The notes beneath the pieces were generated by a model, which saw only the letters and a program-made list of their open reading frames with translations, ran no database searches and was not told the origin of the DNA. Source: Symbiodinium natans (lineage: Eukaryota > Sar > Dinophyceae > Suessiales > Symbiodiniaceae). Taken from it: a stretch of 64,000 bases of DNA. A program made the translations under genes and the position numbers. Every line of letters starts with the position of its first letter. Position 1 is the first letter of the stretch. This document shows, one piece after another, positions 33,885 through 44,216 of the stretch. The stretch spans positions 284,920-348,919 of the forward strand of contig CAJNDS010002420.1 of assembly GCA_905221605.1 (NCBI GenBank), in the 5' to 3' direction.

Positions 33885-34930
33885 CCTTTGGGCTTGTCAA
33901 CTTCACAAGCATGCCTGCAAGAAATGAAGACCCAAGAAGCGCCGTTCATGGTATGGACCCTGTTTTGCAATACGCATGTGTGGACTGTGTGGACCCTAAA
34001 CCTTAAACCCTATAACCCTATAACCCTAAACTCTAAACCCTAAACCCTAAACGTCGCATTGAACAATCCTCGCGCATCGGACATGCCCCGCCTTCTAGCA
34101 CTTCGCCGAAGATGACATGCTTGCCTTTGGTGAACCCTAAACCCTAAACCCTAAACCCTAAACCCTAAACCCTAAACCCTAAACCCTAAACCCTAAACCC
34201 TAAACCCTAAACCCTAAACCCTAAACCCTAAACCCTAAACCCCAATCTAAAGTGTCTGGTACCTTGCGGACCATATGAACCTCGTACTTGGGCATATACC
34301 GGCCACGAGCCAGGAACCTTTTAGGGCTCACCTAGTCCCTGAAACCTGAAGCCCTAAACCCTAAACCCTAAACCCTGAACCCTAAGCCCTGAACCCTAAA
34401 CCTGACGCCCTATAAGCCCCAAAACCCTAAAAGTTTGGGTTCTCGTGGCTCAGCATTTTTGTAAACAAGGGTACTCTTCGTGACTTTTTGGGGTTGGTTA
34501 CTGTTCTACGGGAACCGAAAAACCACAAAAAATGCAAAAATGTATCTCTTAGCTACTCGAAGGTTGTAAGGTTTCGGGTACACACGAACCCCCCCTGCCA
34601 AAACACTAAATTCTAAAGCCTCATCCCTAAACCCTAATCCCAAACCCTAAACCCTAAACCCTAAACCCTAATCCCAGACCCTAAACCCTAAACCCTAAAC
34701 CCTAAACCCCACTCCTTGGGGTCTGGGCAGGTTTTCAGGGCTCCGGGACATGAGTCTTTCTCGAAGAAGCCTCAGTTACGGGATCGGCCTCGAAGCCCTG
34801 CAATTTTTCACAAAGCCCCGACTTGGAGGTTCATGAGTTTGGAGTTTAGGGTTTAGGGTTTAGGGTTAGGTGTTTACCCTACTAAACCCTAAACCCTAAA
34901 CCCTAAACCCTAAACCCTAAACCCTAAACC

Positions 34931-35011
<81 letters not shown>

Positions 35012-38000
35012 ACCCTAGACCTAAACACGAAAGGTTCAGGGGCCTATGGGTTCCGGAGGGCCAGTTTCGGAACGGGTGGCCATCCAAGTGATAGGCAGGC
35101 GCTGTGGTGATGAAGAATTGGGAGCCATTCGTGTTTGGCCCAGCCTGGATCAAACTGCCAAAGGCATTTAGGCAGGGTTTAGGGTTTAGGGTTTAGGGCT
35201 CAGGGCTCAGGGTTTAGGGTTTAGGGTTTAGGGTTTAGGGTTAGGGTTTAGGGTTTAGGGCGCAGGGTTTAGGGTTTAGGGCTTCGGGTTTGTGCTACCT
35301 CTGGATCCACCCAAGGCCAAACAGCAAACCCAAAGACAGGAGCCTAGAAAGTTGCCAGGATCATCGATTATTCGATCAGCTTTTATGCAACCTACTTTGG
35401 GATGTTCCCCCTTGTACTAACAGTCCTTAGCAGGGGTTATAGTAGCCCCTGTTATGCTCCCTATTCAGGACTGCCAGTGTAGGGGGGGGGGGGAACATCC
35501 CAAAACCTACTCCGAAAACCCATTGAAATTAAATAGCGCCTCACCAGTGCACACCCTGAAAACTTTAAACACCAGACTTCTTGAGGTATGCCATGGGTCC
35601 GAGGTGTTTTCTGAAGATCTTCCGCCCTGAGTGGGCTACTTGCGGGGGACTGGGCATTGCGAGGGTCTATTTGGGGTCTTCTCCGAAAGTAGGGGCACCC
35701 TGTTTCGGGGGTTCCTGCAGTAAGATTTTGGGGGGCATATTGAGGGTACCCCTATTCGGCGAAATACCCAATTTGGAATTGCAGACGAGTGATCCTTGGT
35801 GTGGAAGCTTCTGCTGATTCTTGCACCAACAGAACGCAAGAGAAATCGTCTCCCAAAGGAATTCGGGCCCAAACCCTACTCCCTACTCCCTACTCCCTAA
35901 ACCCTAAACCCTATACCCTAAACCCTAACCCTAAACCCTGAAACCCTAAACCCTAAACCCTAAACCCTGGCGCCTCTACGCCCCAAAGACTCTGAAAGAG
36001 TACTTCGGGCAGTAAAGGCCGCCAAGCCACGTTCGCCATACTCAACAGGCCGGCTTTGTTGTGAGAGACTCCGAACCTTGCAATGTGTGTGGGGTTTAGG
36101 GTTTAGGGTTTAGGGTTTAGGGTTTAGGGTTTAGGGTTTAGGGTTTAGGGTTTAGGGTTTAGGGTTTAGGGTTTAGGGTTTAGGGTTTTATCACCCAAGC
36201 TTCCCTAATACTCCCTAAGGCTGCCTAAGCTTCCCTAAGGCTCCCTAGGTACCTACCCCCCCCTTGAACCCCCCTCCCTGAAGAATCCTTTTGAATCTGT
36301 GACCAATCTTGATGGCATTGAGCCCCTAAACTCGGGATGTTCCCCTTTATACTAACAGTCCTTAATCCGGATTCTCATCGGGGGTACTATAATCTGCAGG
36401 ACTGTCAGTACAAGGGGGAACATACCAACCCTAATACTAAACCCCCCCCCCCCCCCCCCCCCCGGCTGCGGTTTATGGTTTAGGTTTAGGGTTTAAGGGT
36501 TAGGGTTTAGGGTTTAGTTTAGGTTTAGGGTTTAGGGTTTAGGGTTTAGGGCTTAGGGTTTAGGGTTTGGGGTTTAGGGTTTAAGGTTTAGGGTTTAGGG
36601 GCTAGGGTTCAGAGTTTAGGGTTTAGTCGTTGGGTTGCTCCCCCTTGTACTAACAGTCGTTGACAATAGGGATTGTAGTACCACCTATCAGAAAAACCCT
36701 ATGAAGGACTGTTATTATAAGGGGAACATCCCAAGTTTAGATCCTAGGGTTCCGGGCTTAGGACTTGGGGCCACCGGTCGCGAACTGAAGGCCCGTCAAC
36801 CCTCACGGCAGCATGGACATGTGGATTCTAACAATCTTAAGTTTCTTTGTCTCTCCCGTCCCCTCTAATCTTGCATACTTGCTGTCTGAACCCTTGTGCA
36901 CAAGGGTTTAGGGTTTAGGGTCGAGGGTTTAGGATTTAGGGTTTCGCTCCCACCCCTCACATCATACTCAGACTCCGAGCGTCTGCTCATCTTCGAAACG
37001 CCCGCCGTAGATGGACACCCCGCCGGTGCCATTGCCATTGGTGGTGTCCCCGCCCTGGACCATGAATCCAGGGATGATACCTCAAGCAACTTGGTAGGCC
37101 AGTGGTACCCTGTTCTAGTTCATGGTTGGGATGGTTTTTTAGATATTTAAGAAGCTATTCCTCATTGAGTTTTAAGTACCCTTGGAGATGTAAAATGCTA
37201 CCCCACTCGGACAAAGTTTTGCCCCTTTTTGTGGGTTCTATTACTTATATTGTAGCCATCCCCCCCCCCCCCCCCCTCCCCCCCCCCCCCCCACCCCCCC
37301 CCCCCCTCCCCCCCCCTCACCCCCCCCCCCCCCCCCCCCCCCACCCCCCCCCCCCCCCACCCCCCCCCCCCAACCCCCCCCCCCCACCCCCCCCCCCAAC
37401 CCCCCCCCCCCACCCCCCCCCCCCCCCCCCCCCCCCCCCCAAGAAAAAATAAAAAAATAAAATAAAAACAAAAAAAGGCACCCTTGTAATGAAATGGTTA
37501 CTGGGCTGCCAAGGCAACCGGCCACTCATCAACTGGAAGAGGACTCTCACCCGCTAAATGCGACTGGCACGTTAGGCGACGGTTGGTTTAGGGTTTCAGG
37601 GGTTAGGGTTTTAGGGTTTAGGGTTTAGGGTTTTAGGGTTTTAGGGTTTTAGGGTTTTAGGGTTTTAGGGTTTTAGGGTTTTAGGGTTTTGGGGTTTTAG
37701 GGTTTTAGGGTTTTAGGGTTTTAGGGTTTTAGGGTTTTAGGGTTTTAGGGTTTTAGGGTTTTAGGGTTTTAGGGTTTTAGGGTTTTCGGGGTTTCGGGTT
37801 TAGGGTTCGGAGTTGGAACGTGGTGCTGAGATGGCCAAGTTCTCCCCTTTCTCGTATCAGAATGATGGAGTCATGAAAGAAAACCCCTGAACCCCACACC
37901 CTCCTTTGGGAGCCATCAAGACCCAAGAATAACTAGAGATCCAAATGGGGGGGGGGGGGTACCCGAAATTAGGGGCACCTTATTGGGGTCAATATGATGA

Positions 38001-39835
38001 GGGAATCCTAGTATCTGGGGTCTATTTTTGGGGTCCCCAATTTTCGAACCCTAAACCCTAAACCCTAAACCCTAAACCCTAAACCCTAAACCCCAAACCC
38101 CCACATGCGTCAGCCGCGGTACGGTGGAAGGGCGAGCCGCGGTAGCACAGTGGGGCGCCCTTGTCGCACCTGCACTTGCAATACTAAGTGGTACAGAGCT
38201 TAACTAGGTCCCTAAACCCTAAACCCTACCTAAACCCTAAACCCCATCCCTAAACCCCATAAGTGCTTGATCTAACAACAATCTATGCCCCCCCGCCCTC
38301 CCTTTAGTAAAGGGCATATACAAGCATGGCGATCCCCGGCGCGCACAGCTTAAAACTCCAAAACCCTATCAATTCTGGGGTTCAGGGTTTATGGTTTAGG
38401 GTTTAGGGTTTACTTTAGGGTTTAGGGTTCGGGTTTAACCATCTAAGGATCAACCTGCGAAAAAACTCCCTTTTGAAAGGCAGGGTCGCCTGCACAACGC
38501 CTCGAAGTTGGCAACCGTCTTGGGAACGTGCTCTCCTTTGAGGGGGGGTTTAGGGTTTAGGGTTTGGGGGTTTAGGGCTTAAGGTTTTGGGTTTAGGGCA
38601 TAGGTGACAGGGGCTTGTTCTCATGGGGTTTCTAGGGTATACAGGAGCTCGTCGTCGTAGCTCTGACTGCCGACTTCAATTCATTGAGATCAGTTTTGTG
38701 GCGAACCAAAGCCCCATCCTAACCCTAAACCCTAAACCCTAAACCCTAAACCCTAAACCGGATGTGGGGGCGGGGGGGAGGGGGAAGCTGCCGGCCAAGG
38801 CTCCGTAAAGGCCCATCACGATCCTCGCGGGCGCATACACGCGTAAAAAGCAGGTCGAGGTCGGGTTTTTGCAGGCTTTAGGGCTTCGGGTTTAGGGTTT
38901 CAGTTGCAGTTCTTGCCTGTCTGAGACCTACCTGGGATTGGGGGGCCAGGCATGCGCCCTGAGGTTCACTTGCTTCTCGGTGAAGTGAAAAGCCCCAACC
39001 CCACCCATAATGATAACTTCGAATCTGGGATGTGGTCCAGAATCGGGCGACAAGTTTACAAAGCAAAAGAAGAAAAAAGTAACCAGGAATGGTGCGACGA
39101 AAGCGCAAAACCTGGCTTCTCCACCTCCCCTCCTGATGTCCCCGGCATTCACGCGCATCTCTGACTGCCCGAAGGCAACATCCACTCTGCGCACACGAGA
39201 CAGCAACCCTAAGCCCTAAGCCCTAAACCCTAAACTCTAACACCCTAAACCCTAAACCCTAAACCCGAAACCCTAAACCCTAAACAAACAAAATTGGCTC
39301 CTATGGCTGATCTCATTCATCTCTCACGTAGCCTGAAGTTCGAACATCCAAAAGTCCACTCTCCGTCCCAAGCTACAACATCTCACTTTTCAGCTCAAGG
39401 TTTGGGTGGTTGGGCTTGGGGATTTAGGGTTTAGGGTTTAGGGTTTTAGGGTTTTAGGGTTTAGGGTTTAGGGTTTAGGGACGCTCTCAACTCTAGGGGC
39501 TTAGGGACATTCTCAACTCTAAGCTCCCGGAAAAAAATCCTCAACAATCCTCAGCTTCAAACCCCCCCCCCCCCGGCCCTCAACCTCAGCTTTCAACTCG
39601 GGTTTGGGGGGTTGTGGGGGGGTTTGGGGTTTAGGGACCTTCTCAAAACCAAGAAGCCACGAAAAAAGGAAACCCTCAACAAACCCTAAAACCCTAAAAC
39701 CCTAAACCCTAAACCCTAAACCCTAAACCCTAAACCCCAAACTCACCGGCTATGGCTCCTCCCAGTCGGTTTCCCGGCAATGGCGACGTCGAAGAACACG
39801 CGCTGCGTCACTTTCGGTGGAGGTCCGGATAAGAC
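33885..39835 (-). CDS. cyclophilin-type peptidyl-prolyl cis-trans isomerase (9 exons found)
   Basis: Exons, minus strand: 39759-39835 ([18 protein letters not shown]), 38804-38823 (IVMGLY), 38490-38535 ([14 protein letters not shown]), 38123-38169 ([15 protein letters not shown]), 36981-37080 ([20 protein letters not shown], then [11 protein letters not shown]), 36031-36076 ([15 protein letters not shown]), 35081-35144 ([20 protein letters not shown]), 34092-34136 ([14 protein letters not shown]), 33885-33914 (MLVKLTSPK). Together they give nearly a whole cyclophilin domain with the catalytic Arg (FHR, codon split over exons 4/5), FMVQGGD, Gln of GSQFFIT and the His of HLDG. All eight junctions keep phase and restore expected residues. 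All nine acceptors are AG|G; donors are GT, GC and GA. Exon 2 is only 20 nt. Introns run from 177 nt to about 1.1 kb and each contains TTTAGGG-type arrays; some also hold MITEs. The domain catalyses Xaa-Pro isomerisation. A residue stretch before KVTQRV suggests an N-terminal extension whose exon is not found; the last C-terminal strand is also missing. Confidence 0.93.
34135..34243 (-). repeat. CCCTAAA array abutting a cyclophilin exon
   Basis: About 15 perfect units. Its lower end is the TTTAG|G acceptor of the minus-strand cyclophilin exon 34092-34136. Confidence 0.97.
34929..35014 (-). repeat. CCCTCAA variant array
   Basis: About twelve CCCTCAA units after CCCTAAA units; in the cyclophilin intron 34137-35080. 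Confidence 0.95.
35397..35503. mobile_element. family A MITE, 107 bp, perfect 8-bp TSD
   Basis: TTGGGATGTTCCCCC...GGGAACATCCCAA. Exact AACCTACT on both sides (35389-35396, 35504-35511). In the cyclophilin intron 35145-36030. Confidence 0.95.
36332..36428. mobile_element. family A MITE in a telomere-like unit
   Basis: TCGGGATGTTCCCC...GGGGGAACATACCAA. Flanks CCCTAAAC and CCCTAATA suggest an 8-bp duplication of a telomere-like target. In the cyclophilin intron 36077-36980. Confidence 0.9.
36630..36734. mobile_element. family A MITE in a telomere-like unit
   Basis: TTGGGTTGCTCCCCC...GGGAACATCCCAA, GTTTAG on both sides. Second family A copy in the same cyclophilin intron. Confidence 0.9.
37110..37216. 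repeat. dispersed repeat family R, copy 1
   Basis: Shares TTCATGGTTGGGATGGT..., TTAAGTACCCTTGGAGATG and ATGCTACCCCACT with 40747-40851. In the cyclophilin intron before exon 5. Confidence 0.8.
37260..37470. repeat. C homopolymer tract, about 180 bp, then A-rich tail
   Basis: Runs of C broken by single T or A, followed by AAGAAAAAATAAAAAAATAA. Open frames here are artefacts. In the cyclophilin intron 37081-38122. Confidence 0.97.
37590..37792 (+). repeat. TTTTAGGG 8-mer array
   Basis: More than twenty TTTTAGGG units, the T-expanded variant. Lies in the cyclophilin intron 37081-38122. Confidence 0.95.
37962..38045. mobile_element. family F MITE
   Basis: CCGAAATTAGGGGCACCTTA...TCCCCAATTTTCGAACC, in the cyclophilin intron 37081-38122. 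Confidence 0.75.
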
Positions 39836-40265
39836 CTCAAAGTGGGTTTAGGGTTTAGGGTTTAGGGTTTAGGGTTTAGGGTTTAGGGTTAGGGCTATAT
39901 GGGATTAGAGGGTTTTAGGGTCTAGGGGTTTTAGGGCTTCGAATGTTTGGGTTTAGGGTTTCAGGGAGAGAGGCGTTGAAGGGTTTTAGCGATTTGATTT
40001 TACATAAGGCTTGGGGTTCGACAGGCTAGGGTTTTAGGGTTTTAGGGTTCAGGGTTTAGGGGTTTAGGGTTTAGGGTTTAGGGCTTCGGGGTTGGGGTTT
40101 CTAGGGCTTCGGTGGGGCGCGGACTCTTAGCTCGGTGAAGCAGTGATGGATGTGCCACGTTGTGTCACGTTGGGTGGGTTAGGGGGTTTAAGGGGTTAAG
40201 GGTTTAAGGGCTTAAGGACTTCAGGGCATTAAAGGGTTGAAGGGCTTTTGTGTTTAAGGGTAAGG

Positions 40266-40668
40266 TACAGTGACAGCACTGATTAAGAAATCATTGGATT
40301 AGGAAACGAGCATGCTCGCGGCTGGATCCCGGACAAAAAATGCGAAAATTGAGAGCAAGACAAAATCAAGAAATCGAGTGTGCCCTCATCCTGGGCCCTA
40401 AATTTCTTAAGCTTGGTTGTTTTTTGGCATTCATCCCTCAGTTTCTAAACATCAAACAATTTGAGAAATCGAGGGGCTGGATGTCTTTATTGTTTTTCTT
40501 CTGGGGGGGAGGGGGGGGGGGCAGTCCGGGGAGGAATTTCTTATTCAAGGGGCTGGATTTCTTAAATTTAAAGACATCCAGGGGCTGAAGAAACTGAGGT
40601 TCATAATTAAGAAATCGAGGGTACCCTCGCCAAAACTTAGAGGTTTCTTATCCAGCGCTGTCACTGTA
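40266..40668. mobile_element. family H element, 403 bp, TA target
   Basis: TACAGTGACAGCACTGATTA...TATCCAGCGCTGTCACTGTA. Inverted ends CAGTGACAGC, TA on both sides as in Tc1/mariner-type insertions. Interior carries secondary inverted repeats (TTTCTTAAG/CTTAAGAAA types) and an A/G run; no transposase. Confidence 0.85.
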
Positions 40669-40746
40669 GTTCAGGATGTCATTGTGACCTAGAAGAACAC
40701 ATGATCTTCCATGCCGCTCTGAAGTGATTTGCCGTAACAAGACATG

Positions 40747-40851
40747 AACTTCCCTAGGTCATGGTTGGGATAGTACTAACAAATTAATTTTCAAGTCCTT
40801 ATTGAGTTTAAGTACCCTTAATATGCAACATGCTACCCCACTATGACAAAG
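40747..40851. repeat. dispersed repeat family R, copy 2
   Basis: See 37110-37216. Confidence 0.8.
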
Positions 40852-41189
40852 AATAGTTGCATGTTGGTGCCCAGGACTTGAAAGGACGACCCGGCTCTAA
40901 CGGACCACGGAGTGCGTTCTAGCTCCGGGACATCGCGCGTAAATAAACCCTAAACCCTAAACCCCTAACCCCTAACCCCTATACCCTAAACACTTCCAGG
41001 CTTCATCCAGCCAAGAAGCACCGCCCATGACGACTCACAGAAGACCAGGTCGAATCAACAGCTCTAGGCTGGCACTCTCAAGGTGGGTTTAGGGTTTAGG
41101 GTTTAGGGTTTAGGGTTTAGGATTTAGGGCCATGATCTCTACATATATCTCTCGCTATATATCTGTATGTAAGCGTGAAGCGATGGTAT

Positions 41190-41191
41190 AC

Positions 41192-41228
<37 letters not shown>
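41190..41228. repeat. AT microsatellite
   Basis: (TA)n run; similar AT-rich stretches at 4453-4470, 4710-4765 and 25262-25410. Confidence 0.95.
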
Positions 41229-41230
<2 letters not shown>

Positions 41231-41269
41231 TCGATGCAGACATGTATCTGTTTACATAAGCGCATATAC

Positions 41270-41356
41270 GCATGCATACGTGTGTGTGCACACCATGCCG
41301 TGTCTTTTGCTGCCCTGCAAGCCGAGGATGAAGCCGCCAAGCTGAGAGCCGAGTAA
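41270..41356 (+). CDS. candidate plus-strand C-terminal exon
   Basis: Plus frame HAVSFAALQAEDEAAKLRAE followed by TAA, typical of a helical C-terminus. Preceded by an AT repeat and pyrimidine-rich DNA. No family recognised. Confidence 0.3.
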   Translation, partial: ACIRVCAHHAVSFAALQAEDEAAKLRAE

Positions 41357-41843
41357 TGGCTGCTTCGTGGTCCGTTCTATTTCTTTGTTTTTTTTGTCGT
41401 TTTCTTTTCTTTGGGGGGTTTAGGGTTTAGGGTTTAGGGTTTAGGGTTTAGGAGGTGCATGCCAAGGAGGCGATGAGATCCCTATTTCAGTAGTTTGCCC
41501 ATGCGCTGGCTATTTTGGGGTTTAGGGTTTAGGGCTAGGGTTTAGGGTTTTGGAGTTTAGCAACACTATACCGATCGGATGGACGCTTTCGATAGAGGAG
41601 GCAAATCCAAGGCACACAGAAGGAACTCCTTGAAGACTCACATGCATGAGCCTATCGGCCCAACCCCGAAGTGATGGCCCAGTAGCCCTAAACCCTAAAC
41701 CCTAAACCCTAAACCCTAAACCCTAAACCCTAAACCCAGATAAACTCAGAACTCCGAACCGTGCTTGCTGGGAGTCGGGGGTGGGGGGTGGGGCTAGGAT
41801 TTTCGAAAGATTCAGACATGAAGAAAGGAAGCTCAAGAATGCG

Positions 41844-41981
41844 CTACACGATAGAATCTAGGAGTTCAGGCGAGGACAAGATGTCCAAGACAAAGGGCAA
41901 CTTATTCTGGACCTGGGTCATGTTCATGGCCAAGCAATGCAGTTTGAAGAATGGCACCAAAAAGTAGTCTCGTTGACAACG
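41844..41981 (-). CDS. candidate C-terminal exon
   Basis: Frame RCQRDYFLVPFFKLHCLAMN then MTQVQNKLPFVLDILSSPEL, ending LLDSIV and TAG. Acceptor TTGGCCTGCAG|C. Upstream in the same frame is an Arg/Pro translation of the CG microsatellite at 42014-42051, which should be intronic. Unknown function. Confidence 0.4.
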   Translation of the reverse strand, partial: RCQRDYFLVPFFKLHCLAMNMTQVQNKLPFVLDILSSPELLDSIV

Positions 41982-42013
41982 TGCTGCAGGCCAATATGAA
42001 CTTGCAAGCGTTC

Positions 42014-42052
42014 GCTCGCGCGCGCGCGCGCGTGGGCGTGGGCGTGGGCGTA
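42014..42052. repeat. CG/GGGCGT microsatellite
   Basis: (CG)n then GTGGGC repeats, alternating purine-pyrimidine DNA of the Z-forming kind. Confidence 0.9.
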
Positions 42053-43395
42053 CAGCACAACAGAAAGCCAAGGTCACTCGAATGGCGAGCGTGCCAGAGA
42101 GAGCGCAGGCGCGTCGCCAGGTGAAGCAGGAAAGAATTGACTTTTATAGGCCCAGGTCCTCCCCTCCCCATCCTGCGCCCCCTAAACCCTAAACCCTAAA
42201 CCCTAAACCCTAAACCCTAAACCCTAAACCCTAAACCAGGCAACCCTAGGCTACTCTAAGTCAGTGGAGCAAAAGAGCCCCCGTTCGCTGAGAAACCCCC
42301 GGCTCAAAGGAGGGAGGCAGCCAGCGGGCGCTCAGAAAGGGTTTAGACCACCATGTGGTGCGCGTTCGTGTCCTTGAATGGCGGGTACAGCAGCAAGAAG
42401 AATGTGAAGAAGAAACTGAGGAAAAGAAGAAGAAGAAGCTGGCTAAATAAGAAAAGCCTTAAACACGAAACATAGAGTATATAGTATAGAAACACCCTAA
42501 ACCCCGTAAACCCCTTAAGCCCTACAAAAGCCATAAACCCTACGTAAGGCCTATAGACCCTAAACCCCATAAACGCGAAGCCCTAGACCAAAAACCCCCC
42601 TAAACCTGGACCCTAAAACCCATAAACTCTGAGCCCTAGGCCCTATAAACGCTAAGCCCTAAGCCACATAAATCCCCGAAGAATTGCGCACTAACCCGAA
42701 ACCCTACTAACCCTAAACCCTAAACCCTGAACCCTTACTAAACCCTAAACCCTAAACCCGCAACAACCGCCTTGGAGTTGTTCCGCGCTCGGAGCTCATC
42801 GACCTGTCCGGCCGTGGAAACTGCACTTTGGCTCTCATGAGCTTTGCAGGCTTCCAGCTTTGCAGGCTTCCAGGGTTTAAGGGTTTAGGTAGGGGTTAGG
42901 GTTTAGGGTTTAGGGTTTAGGGTTTAGGGTTTAGGGTTTAGGGTTTAGGGTTTAGGGTTTAGGGATACTCGGACCGGGAGTAGGCCCTTTTTTTCCTTTT
43001 TGGGGTTGGGGTTCCCTTATATTCCCCTCAAAAACCAAAAGGGTTTAAGGGCTTTCAGGGGTTTTAAAAAGCGGCTTTAAGGGGTTTCTACAAGGGCTTT
43101 ACAGGTTTTTACGGGTTTAAGGGGTTTCATAAGGATTTTCAAGCGGTTTAGTAAGGATTTTAAGCAGTTTCTAAGGGTTGAAGGGTTTATCAGCGTCTTA
43201 AGGGGTTTAAAGAGGGTTTTGAGGGGCTTCTAAGGGAGGAGGGGGTTTAGGGTTTGGGGTCCTTAAAAACCCTTATCAGCCACTAAACCCTCATAAACCC
43301 CTTACACCCTGAGAAACCTGACGCCCTGAAAAAACCTGACGCCCTGAAGAATCCTTAAAACCCTTATCAGCCCTTAAACAGTCAAGCCAGTCACT

Positions 43396-43647
43396 AAACC
43401 CTAAACCCTAAACCCTAAACCCTAAACCCTAAACCCTAAACCCTAAACCCTAAACCCTAAACCCTAAACCCTAAACCCTAAACCCTAAACCCTAAACCCT
43501 AAACCCTAAACCCTAACACTAAACCCTAAACCCTAAACCCTAAACCCTAAACCCTAAACCCTAAACCCTAAACCCTAAACCCTAAACCCTAAACCCTAAA
43601 CCCTAAACCCTAAACCCTAAACCCTAAACCCTAAACCCTAAACCCCA
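43396..43647 (-). repeat. longest CCCTAAA array in the window
   Basis: About 250 bp of nearly perfect CCCTAAA units with one short unit (CCCTAACACTAAA) near 43515. It lies 3' of the 43660-43905 exons. Confidence 0.97.
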
Positions 43648-43659
43648 ACCCCACTAAAC

Positions 43660-43905
43660 CCCCTCCTCCCCAGTCAAGCCGAAGGCCAGCCTGCTCTTGG
43701 GTCTTGGCGTCATCCAGCTCCTCAGAGGTCTCCATGACCTCCATCATGGTGCTAGCGTCCTTCCCAGGACGCGCTGCTGCGCACTTGAGGCGTCCTTGGA
43801 CCCCTCATTGCCCTAAACCCTCAACCCTCAACCCTCAATCGCTTTGCAGGCTTTTCCAGGGTGCCGGGGCCTCGATCCTCTGCTCTTCGAGCAGCACCGC
43901 CTGCC
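43660..43905 (-). CDS. unrecognised helical protein, two exons around a 39-nt repeat-like intron
   Basis: Exons 43843-43905 (QAVLLEEQRIEAPAPWKSLQ) and 43660-43803 (starts VQGRLKCAAARPGKDAS, then MMEVMETSEELDDAKTQEQ). The joined frame has no stop and is rich in Glu, Lys, Gln and Leu, like a coiled or helical segment. Without splicing the frame stops at TGA inside the gap. The gap (43804-43842) is GC...AG, phase 1, 39 nt, built mostly of TTGAGGG and TTTAGGG units. Both acceptors are AG|G. Exon 2 appears to end at a GT next to the array that starts at 43659 and leads into the longest telomere-like array of the window. Family not recognised. The main doubt is the very short intron. Confidence 0.55.
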
Positions 43906-43949
43906 CTTTCAACCTGACTCCGCCCCCCCGCCCCCCCACTTCTGAGCTG

Positions 43950-44130
43950 GCTGGTTCTTAGTAAGTACTTGGGGTTTAGGGTTTACGGTTTAGGGTTTAG
44001 GGTTTAGGTACTTCTTAACCAATTAAAACTGTACTTATAACCTACTTATAAGCCCCTTAGTGCCCTAATATACTTAGAAGTACAGTTCTAAGGACGGTGA
44101 TCATTGGTTAATAAGCACCATGGACCTCCA
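43950..44130. mobile_element. family I element holding TTTAGGG units
   Basis: TGGTTCTTAGTAAGTACTT, TTTAGGG units (43973-44006), then TACTTCTTAACCAATTAAAA ... CATTGGTTAATAAGCACC. Relatives at 18700-18875 and 45155-45245. Confidence 0.65.
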
Positions 44131-44216
44131 AGTAGGGAGTGAGGGAATGAGGTACCCTACATAATCCCTTAAAGGGTGTTTGTAGGGCCCTAATTCCCTC
44201 ATTCCCTACTAGGAAG
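44131..44216. mobile_element. family D MITE, short
   Basis: AAGTAGGGAGTGAGGGAATG...CTCATTCCCTACTAGGAAGC; joined on its left to family I (43950-44130). A half copy is at about 57964-58016. Confidence 0.8.

Noticed and set aside
34320-34800. Exon-like minus frames [18 protein letters not shown] and [16 protein letters not shown] with good splice sites
   Set aside because: They lie within the cyclophilin intron 34137-35080, whose flanking exons join in phase without them. They show that eye-picked exons without homology are unreliable.
36785-36885. Minus frame [20 protein letters not shown] with GTGAGG donor
   Set aside because: Located in the cyclophilin intron between exons FEDEQT and FGVSHN, which join correctly without it.
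37102-37550. Open frames rich in Pro or Gly
   Set aside because: Translation of the C homopolymer tract inside a cyclophilin intron.
38928-39206. 92-codon minus frame and a short frame at 39335-39382 with canonical splice sites
   Set aside because: Both are inside the intron between cyclophilin exons 1 and 2; spliced neighbours are in phase.
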